The notes beneath the pieces were generated by a model. It had not been told where the DNA came from, ran no database searches, and saw nothing but the letters and a program-made list of their open reading frames with translations. Position numbers and translations under genes: made by a program. Source: Bolinopsis microptera (lineage: Eukaryota; Ctenophora; Tentaculata; Lobata; Bolinopsidae). From it: a DNA stretch of 64,000 nucleotides. The stretch covers positions 3,286,001-3,350,000 of the forward strand of contig NC_087074.1 of NCBI RefSeq assembly GCF_026151205.1, in the 5' to 3' direction. Of this stretch, positions 22,949 through 34,558 are shown piece by piece. Numbering within the stretch: position 1 is the stretch's first letter; every line of letters begins with the position of its first letter.

Positions 22949-25900
22949 ATGAATATACATCACACAAGCAATAAGTTTAATTTATTTGAGCCTGAGATTC
23001 ATTTGAATGACAAGTTAAAGCTATTGCGCAATGTACTGGAAGCTTTTCCACAGGTTTGATGATCAATTTTCAAACCACTTGAGTTTTTGTCATAGTCATT
23101 CTCGATTATAAACAGATAGTGTAGAACTTAACTGGGTCCAAGGAAATAGTAGATGGCAAGTTATTTGCAGTTTAAAAAATCATTTATCATTTCAGGAAAT
23201 TTATGAAGATGACACAGAATTGTACCTACAATCACTGATGAAACTCGTAGCATATGCTAAAATATTTAGCCGTGATGACCCTTTGCCACTTGCTGTTGCT
23301 CATCTTGCACGTAATATTAACATTTCTAGATTATTAGTTTTATTATCACGTCTGTTTATTTTCAAGAGATAATAGTGTGAAGAAACGGAATCTTATATCA
23401 AAAACAACTTTCAATCATGGCCTCTTTTTATTTCATCTGATCGTAATTGAAATAAGCAATAAACTTCACTGTTGTATTTATAATTTTCTGGATTTTCGTT
23501 TTATTATTTTAAACTCTTAATTTATCACAGTGGGTTTAGTTTACATAGTAAAAAAGAGCTACTGGAAACAGGGGGAGCATCATGCATCAGAAGCCATTGT
23601 TCACGCCGAAAACATGCTCACAAGCAAGGAGCAGATAAATACACTGGTGAGCAAGTTGTGTGTTATGTACACAGTTTGTGCATATTGTACTGAATAATGT
23701 TGTCATCAGAAGAATTCTTTGAAATTCATCAGAGAATGTTCATAATTGTATCAATCATAATATGTTTTTGTTGCATCCATTTGTGCCACTAACATTCCAC
23801 AAATTTGGATGGAGATATAGTGTCCGCTGCGCCCATCGTTTAAAGACATGGACACATGAATTCTCATTTAAACTGATGATCATTTTATTTTCCGCTTTTT
23901 TTCAAATCTAATTTTCGCAGATAGAAAGTTATTATGTGATGGGATATTGCCGATTAAAACTGGGAAAGACTGGCGAAGCTTTAGAGGCAGCAACTGCTGC
24001 AAGAAACTGTATAGAAGAGCTTGGATTCCTCAATAATAAACCAAGTCAGTATTTTTATATAAAGGGTATAAAAGATATTGTTAACGTCAAACATTTGGTG
24101 TGAATTGTGAAAACGATACTTACTACTCCATACCATCAAACTATTTAAACAACTTTGGTATACGAATCTCGGAACAAAAAATATTTTTGAAAATAATTCA
24201 GCATTTTATTATCAGGCAACCCAAATCTAGAATACAAGGTGGCTGTTCTCGCTGCCTGGTGTTCGCCCTCTCGACTGCAACTTTTCCTGGAATCCCTGGA
24301 ATGTGTCGGTCCTCCAGATAAGAACGCATACATTCATCTTATGATTGCCCAGTATTACAGAGACAACAAAAACATAAGTGATGCACTGAAGTCAGCAAAA
24401 CAGGGCTTAGAGGCTGCTAATCAATTTGAAGATATAGCTATGCAAGCAGATGCGTCTAGGTGAGATGTTATTGATACTGTAATTTCCTGGCCACTCATTT
24501 TCCTGATTTCATGAAAAATGGATAATCTTTTCGCAAATTTCGTTCAGTTCTAACATGAGGGTTACCTATTCAAATAAACTCAATGTTTCCTCATTCACAA
24601 GACTGTACTTGAACCCTAAACACAGGTACCTCGCGGAATGCTACATGGAGTCTCCTGGACACGGATGTGTGGATGAAGGGCTACTTCTCCTACGCAAGAC
24701 GATAGCACTCTATACCACCCACTTCAGTGGGCTGGATACTTCCACTTTGTCTACCAATGACTTGCTCATCAATGCTCTGCTCAAACAGGTTCTAGATATT
24801 ACATATTGAGATGAGAAACTATTTGAAGCTGCTTATACATATCATGATGTAGCTTACTTTTTGTTTTTTAGATCATGATTTTTATCGTGCAGCTTAGATT
24901 TGGACAGATTTCTGGAAACATAAAAATGATACAACAGTTTGTCTTAAAAGCTTTCGATAACATGACGTTTTAATCGTCAGCTGGTTACATTTACTTCTGT
25001 GTCATGTTAGGAGTCCTATAATTATAAACAGAATTTAACAATTCTGATTAGGAAATGTATGACGAGGCACTGGAGGAACTGAAAGCAATCAAAGAAGCTA
25101 AAATTTTAAAGTTTGGAGAATACAGCAAGCAAATGGCAGACTTTTACAAACAACTAGGTAATTAATTATTGGTTGTATAAATCAGAGGCACATATTAGGT
25201 GCGGTAAAAAAATCGAAATTATGCGGAACCGCACCCGACTATAAAGGTAAAATGTGCGGTAAGGTGCGGTAAATTTTTACCAATTATGCGGCAAATGTGC
25301 GACGATTTTTTCGAAATTTGTGCGGGAATTTTGCGGTTTTCTTTTGCATTTTCTGAAGGACTTTGGAAATTCTAAACGTATAACCGCCGCTCTTATCAAA
25401 AATAGGTCTGTTTATGTGTTACTGAGGGTGTAGTTCTTTACTAAGACCATGATTGAACCTATATTGAGATTCAGTTATCTGAGAACAGTGTAATTTGATC
25501 TGGTAGAGATCAGGAGACAGTTATTTGAAGACGCCTCTTGATAGAGTCGATCAGATCCCATGCGTGATCGCAAATATGTGACACGCTTGTTGGTATTGGT
25601 CGTCAGTACTTGTAAACCATTTGATCCAAGATCCATTAAGCCCACTATAAAGCCAACGCTACAACGAATAGAGCTCATTACCCGATAAAAAGGGCTGCAG
25701 GTATGATCGAAGTACGGTAACGAGGAGGGTTCCATAACGACCTGGGTCACGGTCCCGAAAGGGCCTGGGTCACGGTCCCGAAAGGGCCTGGGTCATGGTC
25801 CCGAAAGGGCCTGGGTCACGTGGTAACCGGGTCACGTGGCCTAGGCATGAGTTCCAAAAGGGCCTGGGTCACGGTCCCGAAAGGGCCTGGGTCAGGGTCC

Positions 25901-26711
25901 CGAAAGGGCCTGGTCACGTGGTAACTGGGTCACGTGGCCTAGGTATGAGTTTCAAAAGGGCCTGGGTCACGGTCCCGAAAGGGCCTGGGTCAGGGTCCCG
26001 AAAGGGCCTGGGTCAGGGTCCCGAAAGGGCCTGGGTCACGTGGTAACTGAGTCACGTGGCCTAGGTATAAGTTCCAAAAGGGCCTGGGTCACGGTCCTAA
26101 AAGGGCCTGGGTCACGGTCCCAAAAGGGCCTGAGTCACGGTCCTAAAAGGGCCCGACTTTTAACATATTTTGGTTTTTACACTCGAAAATCTAAACGCGA
26201 AAATTTCTAAATTATGCGAAATTACGCGGAAAATGCTAGATTATGCGGAAATATGCAGAAAATTACAAAATGTGCGGAAGTGTGCGGAAAACAATAAATT
26301 ATGCGGAAATGTGCGGAAAACGGTAAATTGTGCGATCCCGCACCCATCGCACCTAATATGTGCCTCTGGTATAAATCGACTTCCCTGATCTTATTCTTGA
26401 GCTGCAATAGATATCATATCAAGTGTCTTAGTGTCTCAAGAGTATGAATAATTGTGTAAATATGAACTGATGGGGTGTGATTAATGGCTAATTAATTAAT
26501 TGGTTGATTAATTATCGTTTCAGGTTCATTGTACCTGATCCAAAACCGAACCAAAGACGCTCTGAGAGTTTTCAAATCCTGCCTGTCAATTCTAAACGTA
26601 ATACAAACCAAACCGAACAGTGTAACCACATCTATCAGAAACACTATTAAATCTTTAGAGGCATCAAGAACTGAGAAACCTGCTTTTAAACTCCACTCCA
26701 AAGTGAAGTAG
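22949..26711 (+). CDS. TTC23-like tetratricopeptide-repeat protein
   Basis: Exons 22949-23053, 23196-23310, 23531-23646, 23921-24044, 24216-24459, 24626-24788, 25052-25157 and 26524-26711 join in phase into 386 residues. The protein is all helical, with TPR-type pairs: AHLALGLVYIVKKSYW followed by GEHHASEAIVHAENML; SYYVMGYCRLKLGKTGEALEAA; MIAQYYRDNKNISDALKSAKQGL. The C-terminus (EYSKQMADFYKQLGSLYLIQ, then DALRVFKSCLSILNVI) matches what I know of TTC23/TTC23L, proteins of the EvC zone at the ciliary base. It is somewhat shorter than usual, so an upstream exon may be missing. A YAG (CACATTCAG) ends 9 bases before the ATG. A hAT-like element lies in the last intron. AATAAA is at 27169-27174. The family call is from remembered pattern, not a search. 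Confidence 0.7.
25183..26368. mobile_element. hAT-like non-autonomous element in the last TTC23-like intron
   Basis: The terminal inverted repeat CAGAGGCACATATTAGGTGC is exact at the two ends, and an 8-bp duplication GTATAAAT flanks it (25175-25182 and 26369-26376). An 8-bp duplication with a CAGAG start is typical of hAT transposons. Subterminal regions are full of ATGCGGAAA/GTGCGG motifs; the centre is a satellite (next entry). No transposase. Confidence 0.9.
25743..26156. repeat. Satellite inside the hAT-like element
   Basis: Tandem 23-bp units around GGTCCCGAAAGGGCCTGGGT, interrupted by a higher-order insert with GGTAACYGGGTCACGTGGCC that recurs three times. The open frame through it is a repeat artefact. 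Confidence 0.9.
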
Positions 26712-27278
26712 ATTAATTCTGTTTTAGATTTTAATTTGTAAGATTTGTTCTACTTATGTGAACTTTATCATTTTATTCTTGACGCCCTCGGCCCTTGCTA
26801 TTTGGTCGATTTAATTTAATGAAATTAAATTGGACAGTGGTAAGCTGCCAAGATCACTGGGCAGAATTATTTTTATGTATGAAACTGCGAGGGTGGCACA
26901 ATGTAAAGTTACGTTACCTTTACGTTCTATGGATTGGGCGTATCTTTTCCGAAACAGTCGCGTTCGGAAAAATGTCATATTATCAGTTCTTTGAGTTGAC
27001 TTTATATGACCAGATTGACTGTGTTATATACTTATATAGCTGTATTAGTTTATTATGTCCGAATAGAAGTTTTTGTAAAAAATGTTTAATTATTTAAAGT
27101 TTGATATTTGATATTTTAACGATGGCTATCATGTTTATTATTGCCATGTTACTAGTTGCATGTCTCATAATAAAATCAAGATATTCAACATTCTGACCAA
27201 TCTCTCCTCATTCCTCGAAACAACCTATTTTCTATAGCATTATATATATATTGAATTAAATTAAATAAATTGTAGCTG
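26712..27278 (+). other. TTC23-like to DNAAF3 intergenic segment
   Basis: 567 bp between stop and next start on the same strand. The polyadenylation signal AATAAA (27169-27174) is followed about 100 bp later by an acceptor-like TAG (27273-27275) three bases before the DNAAF3 ATG. A 100-codon open frame from 26795 has no recognisable features. Confidence 0.6.
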
Positions 27279-30200
27279 ATGTCTCTACTAGACGGAGTGG
27301 GACACGTGGGGTGGTGGGGGTTGAGCCCCTCACAGGACCTCACTACCTACTGTACCCACAACAAGGGTGCGGCACCCCTCCGGGTACTCTGTGTGGGTGC
27401 TAACGATCTTAGGCATGTCCTCGAGATGGTAGGTATTTCAACTATTTCAACTATTTCAACTAGTTCAACTATTTCTGGTTTTTTTAATCCATCCTAATTC
27501 CTAAAGTTACTTTGAATAATTTTATAAGTGATACGTTATATCCTTCACCATTCTACCTTGCAGTAAGAAAAACAATACTCAAAACACAAAGTACCTAGGA
27601 ATTATCCCGACATTCCATCAGATGTGTAGTGGTAGAGAAGTGGAAGTGTTCATGATGGAAACTAACCTGGAACTCTACTGCAGACACCTCCTTCTCTTAT
27701 CTGTTCTTCTTCAGCGTTCTACAACTATGGGTCTACAGGTTTACTAGGAATTACTTGTTTTTATTGCTTCCCTTGGCCTTGATCGTTCTGTTTGGCAGCA
27801 GTATCATGAGTTTAAAAAATCCATTATTCATAAAAAGCTTTTACTTTAATTAATACTGCTTTTGATTTTCCAAGATTAAAATAATTTTAATAACAACTGC
27901 ACATAATCTAAAAAACAATAACAATGTGCAGGAGAAAACAGAGTTGTATCTAGATTTGTACGGCAACAGTTTGGTGAGAAATGCCACTTCGAAGTTTGTC
28001 GAGAATTCTGTAACTAGCTTCATCAGGTGAGACAACTATTTGAACAGAAATTATTAGTTAGGGGTAGAAAGTAAAATACGTACTAAAATATGTAGTAAAA
28101 TATATAGTAAAATATGAAGTAAAATATGTAGTATTTCCTAAAAATTCAGTTACATTGTATAACTCCACTTATGACCTATTTGGCGGCCATTTATTAATTC
28201 CATAATTGCACCGGTTTTTGTTCCAGGGGGTGCGATTACAAAACTAATTGCACTGTTTTGAGAGTGACCGAAATTTTATTAGGTACGATTACTAGTAGGT
28301 GCTGATTCAAGTATTGACTTGAATCAACTACCTGAGGTAGTTTGGCGACTGTTATTGCAATGGTCGCCCTAAATAAGTTTATGGGCATAAATTTAAATCT
28401 ATAGTTTAGGACAACATCTTTCCTTGTGTTTGGAATAAGTCAATCCTTACATTGCATTAACACAACACAGTATGATATGAGGCTGAGATCTCACTAATTA
28501 TTTGTAAAACAAAAAGTGGCATAACTTATGTTCTGATAAATATTTTTGCTTCTAAATTTCACAGAATGTTAATAACAAGTATCTAAACCTTTGTGGCAAG
28601 TTTTGTGTGATTGTGAGCTTCACTGAGCTTATTTGACCAATTTAGCCCCTGAGCGAGCTAGCTTGAATTTCTCACCCAGAACTGTTTACATTGGTTAAAA
28701 AACAGTGGGTAAAAAAATCCTGGGTAAAAAAATTAAAAAACCACCGATTTATTTATGTTTTACCAATTCTATTCACCATGATACATCGCACATTCCATGT
28801 AAGAAGAACGATATAACAAGCAGGAAGGATCATCTGTGATAGTCCTTATCAGTTAAAATATAGAGAGAATGGAATGTGCGATGGATCCATGCTAGCACAC
28901 TCAGGAGCTAACTTTGTCAGACAAGCTCAGACTCACACAAAACTTAGCACGAAGTTGTGTCTAATTATGATTAACATTCTCTAAAAATTTGAATCAAAAA
29001 TGTTAATCAGAACGTAAGTTATGGCGCTTTTCCATTCTGAAATAAAATAATTAGTGAGATCTCAGCGAGCTGTTACAATTTTAAGAGATAAGGATGGGTA
29101 GACTTTTGAGGCCCACCCTGTATAACAACAAAGTCGGTGCGATTATAAACTAATTACACTGGTTATAACATCAGAGGCGTGGAGTTATACGCGAATCTAA
29201 CTGCATGTATAATACGATTACACCAGTTATTGCACTCGGCTGCGCCTCGTGAAATAACTGCAATAATCGAACTCGGCTTCGCCTCGTGCGATTATTGTAT
29301 CAATTTCCACTCGGCTGCGCCTCGTGCAATTAATAGGAATTAAACAGGAATTAAACAGGAATTAAACAAAATTGGGTCAAACGGCAGATGCCGTGTCTGA
29401 CCAATATAGGAATAGAAGTTTTAATATTCAAAACTACCCCAATGTAACGAATAACCAAACAAGGTGGTAAAAGTAGATAGCCATGTAAAAGAATTAGCAC
29501 AGATAGCACAGTCGTATGCAGGAAAAACTCAGCCAAGAGCACTCAACAATGACAAAGAAAGTATCATAAAATGTCCACACACTTATCAAAATATACAAAA
29601 CACGACATTCATTCAGTATTTTTCTTCGGGAACCTCCGTTCATCGACCTTATTTAAAAAACGTCCAATGTCTCTAATTGTTGTTGAGTCGTCGAAGATTT
29701 CTCCCGGTTCTTTTCTCATTACTAACAGGTCCCTCGTTCGTTGATGCAGGTTTTTGCGTAGGTCTTCGTATAGGGGGCATTCGTAGAGGATGTGATGCTC
29801 ATCTACTATCACTGGATAGGCCCCTGGTAGCTCATAGAGAAGATCTAACAAGTCATCGTCACTTGAGCAGCAATGTCTGCAGGCCCGATGTTTTATGTTA
29901 AACCGCTTTTTGCCGTAGCGACCAGTTTCAACGTTAAAGCGGTGGGAGCTGCTTCTGAATTGCGCGATCTTCTTTGAGCAGTTAGGTTTAAGATCAAGGG
30001 CTAGGTACGTCTCTTGAGCAAACTTTCTCTTCACTAAGTTGTAGAATAATAGTTTTCTGTTAGATGTCCTTTCTGTTTCCCATGAGTTTATAAACCACTT
30101 TTGCAAACTCTTTCTAATCTGGCTTGGTCTTAATCCTTGTTTTCTCTCTGATGCCTCGATGGTTTCTTGCATCTGCTCGAGAGTGGAGAACCAGCTCAGG

Positions 30201-33200
30201 TTTAGGGTCGCCTGCTCTTCGAAAGCGTGTCTAGCAAAGCAGTCACGACCGTCTACAACCATTTGTTCAAGTCTTTCTTTGTAGTTGAACACTTGCTTTG
30301 ATAGCGTGATGCCTAGTGGATGCCTGCCTGTGTCACCCCATATCGCAGCATTGGATGTTGACTTCCTCACCCCTAAGGTCCATTTCAAAAGAGACAGATG
30401 AAAGTTCTCTAGAGGGTCCCTGGCAATGAGTGTACACACGTTTCCTGTTTCTGGTGTGGTGCTCGTGTTTGTGGGGAAGTTGCGGAACAGAGCTGTGCTT
30501 GGCAGCCACACTTGGCAACCATACGACACCACAGGTACAATAAGTGTATCATATAGCTTGAACAGTATATATTTCCTGATGTGGCGGGTATCAATGTAGC
30601 TTTTCAAAGAGAAATAACTTCTTAATGCTTTTTGCCTCAGCTTTTGTTGTGTTAGCTTAAGTGATCCGCTCAGAGTAAATGTAATGCCAAGGTAACAGTA
30701 CTCTCTCCCGGAGGGGATCTGTTGTTCTCCCAGTTTGAACTCATGACTTTCCTTCAGATGCCTTCCTGTTGGGTTAAACACAAGGACTGAAGTTTTTCCA
30801 ACGTTTACTGTCAGGCCCCATTCTGAGCAGTAATTGTTTAGGACATCAAGCATTTGTTGAAGACTGTGTTTGTTGAGGGCTAGAAGGACAAGGTCGTCTG
30901 CCCATAGCAGATGAGTTATATCTGTATCATTTAGGACAGGGACTTTCACTCCTTCGATGTTGTTGAGATCATGTGAAAGCTGGTGGACAAAGCATTTAAA
31001 CAGTTCAGGGGACATGGGGTGTCCTTGCTCGGTACCACATATTATGTCGATCTTCTGTGACAGCTTGTCTAGTAGCTTCACTTTGGCTGAGGAGTTTGAG
31101 TACATGAACTTAATGCACTCAAAGAATCTCCCTTGAATACCCATTTTCCACAACTTGTATAGGAGTGCCTCACGACAGATGGAATCAAACGCTTTGGCAT
31201 AATCGACAAAGCATGTGTATAGCCTTTGGCGTTTCTTTGTGACATACTTTTCCACGCAGGTTGAAAATGTGAAAATGTGGTCTGCTGTCTGTGCGTCTTT
31301 ACAGAAACCTAGTTGGTTGGCTGTATCAGGATCACATTGATCACGGAATGATATCAATCTTTTCAGCAATATGCTTGCAAAGAGCTTTCCGAGATTGCTC
31401 GCTACAGCGATGGCTCTGTAGTTGTTTGGATCATAGATATCACCTTTTTTGTGTAGTGGTGTAACTACTGATGAAGTAGTGTAATCGCATTATACGCAGT
31501 TAGATTAGCGTATATAATATTCTTTTCTTAGTCATCAATGAATGACGGCTTTAAAAACAAATCCTCAGGATGGTGACAGACGAGGATTACCTGAAAGAAG
31601 TTCTCCCAATGTTGGACATGTCACTTTTAAAGTTCAAAGAGCGAGACTTCATGGAAGGAATCTTCAAGTTTTGGGGCGCTACTGATGCTCAGAGTAAAGC
31701 AGCTTTCCCTGTAAGTTGATTCTGTGTTAATTTAATTGAGAAAAAGCACATGTTATCGAAATGAAATACAAGCTTTTATGTATATTTCATAAATAAGTTA
31801 AGTGAGATTAAGACATAATTATTGCAGGTAGATCAGTACTGGGACAATAGAGTTAGATCCTATCTGGGGTCTAGATACGATGCAGGGAAGAATATATTTG
31901 ATATGGACTTTAGCATGAAGCTAAAAGAGCGAGCTACCTTACTAGATTCCAAAGAATATGCTACCTGGAGGAAAACAGGTGATTCTTAAAATTTCAATTA
32001 TTTTTCGGAATTTCAGCTTAAAAGATTGCATTTGAAATCTTTTATAATACATTACAAGTCCACAGAACTAATAAACCTCCATAATATATTTCTAATATAT
32101 ACGATACATTTGTGTTGCTAAATATCTAACATTGTCTAAGTTTGGTGAGTGTAGCATTTCTGTAGTTGCTCCTAAGATGTAAAATCTTCTTTCTGTTACC
32201 ATCTCATCAGCTTAATCTCTGGAATCTCTTCTAAAAACTTTCCTATTTAATCTGTCCCTTCGCGAATTTGAGAAACTTTATAAATTACAAGCTATTTAAT
32301 TGACGAAATTGGTGTTATTATTATCGATATCTTTTCAAGCATAAGTGTCCAGATTTCTGACGAATTCCCGTTTATCAAAGCTTTCTTGGGTATAATCTAA
32401 CTTTCAGTCCCCAATTGCAATCGTGTCTTGTGCCATCCACACTCCACAGTGACCTTGTAAGATAGTTATTCAAGAAACATTTAGTCAAAACAGTAAAATT
32501 TGGGTCGCTGAAAGCTGAAATTTTTACCTACCGGTAAAAATTTCAGTCGAAATTTCGGTCAAGGGGACGGCAGAAAAGCTTCTCTTCAAAAATCTTCCAA
32601 AATGTTTCCCTGTATTCTGGACCTAGCATACAAGTACATTTCTGGGATGTTAAGATTAAACACTGCTGAATATACATTTCATTTTCATAGTGTTATTGAA
32701 CCTCAATTTATTATATTATGTTAGGTGTTGGGTTTGAAGTGAGAGACGGAGTTTACGATTCCCCAAACCGGACCCTCTGTTCCGGCATTATAAAAATGAT
32801 CGGAGGAGCTAAACGATTAGCTCGTGGTTACTGGGGTGATATTGTGTGCTCTCCTTATCTCTCACACGGTATATTCAGCCCTCTCAAATCCATGTATGAG
32901 GTATGAACTGCAGAGTAGTAGTCTCCTTCTGCTTGATTTATTATTGGGGATCGTCAGCTAAATTTCTGCAATTATAGACACTCCTTGTGTAAGCAACTTT
33001 ACGCATAGCTAATACAGTAATAACTATTGTTTAGATATAAGAATTTTTTCAATATATGTGAAAGATCCCGTTCAGTAATGAATGATTAATTTGACAAACT
33101 TTCGGGTTAGAATTGATGATAAGTAAAAATAAGATGATAATTAATATATCTTCACCAGGTACGGAACAGGATTAATGTAAGAACATCCAGTGAAATAGCC

Positions 33201-33773
33201 GAGCACAATCTAATGTGTCTCATATACCAAATTAACACCGGTAAAAAGTACACCAAACCTCCAAAGCCAGATAGATTCTCTTTTGCTGGCAACACCAAAG
33301 AGGAATCAGACAAAGCCACCCTTGAGGAGGTCACTGAAGAGGAGGAGAATGAGGAGGATCAAACTGTTGAAGTGGCAGAAAAGGTGGAGAAATTGACCGT
33401 TGGGGGAAATAGAAACAAAAAGTCAGCCTTAATGGAGTTGGATAAGCCAAAATCAAGCATAACTGTGAAGTTTCTACCCCTCGGTACTATGGAACAGCTT
33501 TCAAAGAAGCAAAACTTGTTGAAATCATTTGATTTGATTTACCTTTCAACGTCTCAACTCAGTTATTTCACACCTGAACTGACCGCAATACTGAAGGACG
33601 ATTCAAACTTACTGATAGAAAATATAAAGTATATACCTCCATTGACGACGGCACAAGAAGGAGCGTTTTTGCCAAAATTGAAGGAGATGGCAACCGCAGC
33701 TAAATGCGAACTTTTAGGATCGAACGACGATAAGAATAATAACTTTCATTTGTCTTTTCATCGCGTTGATTAA
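27279..33773 (+). CDS. DNAAF3: Dynein axonemal assembly factor 3
   Basis: Exons 27279-27428, 27622-27738, 27932-28026, 31569-31710, 31828-31978, 32725-32900 and 33159-33773 join in phase into 481 residues. DNAAF3 is a cytoplasmic factor needed to preassemble ciliary dynein arms. Family signatures in order: GWWGLSPSQDL near the N-terminus; METNLELYCRHLLLLS; FKERDFMEGIFKFW; YWDNRVRSYLGSRYDA; DSPNRTLCSG; RLARGYWGDIVCSPY; an acidic linker (TEEEENEEDQTVEVAE); and ITVKFLPLG with LLKSFDLIYLSTSQ. Start chosen at the first ATG after an acceptor-like TTGTAG. Intron 3 (3.5 kb) holds a foldback element and a LINE; intron 5 holds a decayed LINE tail. Confidence 0.95.
27429..27480 (+). repeat. 9-bp microsatellite at the DNAAF3 intron 1 donor
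   Basis: (ATTTCAACT)n begins within the first bases after the GTAGGT donor. In intron 3, an AAATATGTAGTA-type tandem repeat lies at about 28070-28135, close to the donor at 28027. Confidence 0.85.
28471..29067. mobile_element. Diverged foldback element in DNAAF3 intron 3
   Basis: Outer arms GCTGAGATCTCACTAATTAT (28472) and its complement (to 29065), continued by GGCATAACTTATGTTCTGAT and its diverged complement, and inner arms CATCGCACATTCCAT (28784) with complement near 28869. Arms are diverged, so this is an older copy. Confidence 0.75.
29100..29345. repeat. CACTCGGCTGCGCCTCGTGC-type repeats beside the LINE
   Basis: Three copies of an ACTCGGCTKCGCCTCGTG motif and several GCGATTATA / CTAATTACACTGG variants. 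AATCTAACTGCATGTATAAT at about 29196 reappears inverted just beyond the 5' end of the LINE (about 31475-31510). Confidence 0.6.
29337..31490 (-). mobile_element. 5'-truncated non-LTR retrotransposon (LINE)
   Basis: Reverse-transcriptase and C-terminal part of a LINE, antisense to DNAAF3. The 3' end on the - strand is a tandem of GTTTAATTCCT units (about 29337-29371), a typical LINE tail. The 5' end stops inside the RT domain near 31490; no endonuclease region is present, as expected from incomplete reverse transcription. Confidence 0.85.
29609..31490 (-). pseudogene. LINE reverse transcriptase (N-terminally truncated open frame)
   Basis: The uninterrupted frame begins near 31490 with TPLHKKGDIYDPNNYRAIAV (RT block 1). 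It then shows FVDYAKAFDSI, GTEQGHPMSPELF, LLWADDLVLLA (the catalytic ADD box, with Trp where Phe or Tyr is usual), GLTVNVGKTSVLVF, and a C-terminal CCHC-like finger (CRHC, then HHILYEC). Roughly 600 residues with no internal stop, so the copy is young, but without its endonuclease and promoter it is dead on arrival. It is functionally a fragment, not a host gene. Confidence 0.9.
32145..32290 (+). pseudogene. Decayed LINE C-terminal fragment in DNAAF3 intron 5
   Basis: Reads VVAPKM, then NLLSVTISS, then SLESLLKTFLFNLS with in-frame stops, the familiar 'PK-W-LP...SFK--LKTFLF' end of LINE proteins. Weak but patterned. Confidence 0.5.
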
Positions 33774-34558
33774 ACAACCTTAACAATTTACATTTATTTA
33801 TATAATATGAAAGTTCAGTTATTTGTCATTGTCTGGTTTGTTATTATAGGTTTCTAACACATTGTCGTAATACAAATGTTTAATTCGGTTTAAGTTCGGC
33901 GTCTTATATCTACCGTCTCTAAGAACGTAGTTCTTGGACGTTTTTTGCCACTGGCTGTTACAGTCCACGATATTATTATATGGACGGCGCATCTCAACAT
34001 TAATATGAAGAAATTGAAAGCGCCCACATCTTGTGTAGCTTATTGCGCGCGCGTTGGAATTCAAGTTATCTTATCTAAGTTCCCAAATCGATGTAACTGT
34101 AATGTTTTAAGGATGTTCAACGAGAAGTGCAAGTTATAATTCAGGATTTCAACAAATTATAAGCAGAACTGATAAAGTAAAATTGAATTTCAATAAATAC
34201 ATAAATATTTTAACAGATGGCTGAATGAAACAAGAATTAGCAGTCGAGCAGTCAGAAATTTTATGTTGACTAGTTGTAAAAACAGTTCTTATGGATGAAT
34301 GAACGGTAGAGAAATGGGCGCATGCAACGAATATTTGACTCCCCTAGGCTAATATTATTTGATCATTTTAAAGCTGCATTGGTCAAAATAGGCACCTAGG
34401 CCTTAAAAAGGTTTCAAATTGCAAACCAAAGGTTTGGTCAAAATTGTCTTAGCATACCTTCCATAACTCCATATCAAAGCCGATTGACCCAAATCTCAGT
34501 AAAAATTTTGAAAAGTTTAAAAAGCGTAAATAAAAACACTGGCGTAAAATTGAGTCCA
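33774..34558. other. Convergent intergenic region DNAAF3 / NAA40
   Basis: DNAAF3 (+) and NAA40 (-) end towards each other across 785 bp. No gene was found; TTTATTTATATAAT near 33795 and AATAAATAC near 34192 could serve as polyadenylation signals. Confidence 0.5.

Noticed and set aside
25795-26046. 83-codon frame of repeated Gly-Pro-Lys-Gly
   Set aside because: Translation of the satellite inside the hAT-like element.
26795-27097. 100-codon frame after the TTC23-like gene
   Set aside because: Lies between a stop codon and a polyadenylation signal; no recognisable domain; probably 3'UTR.
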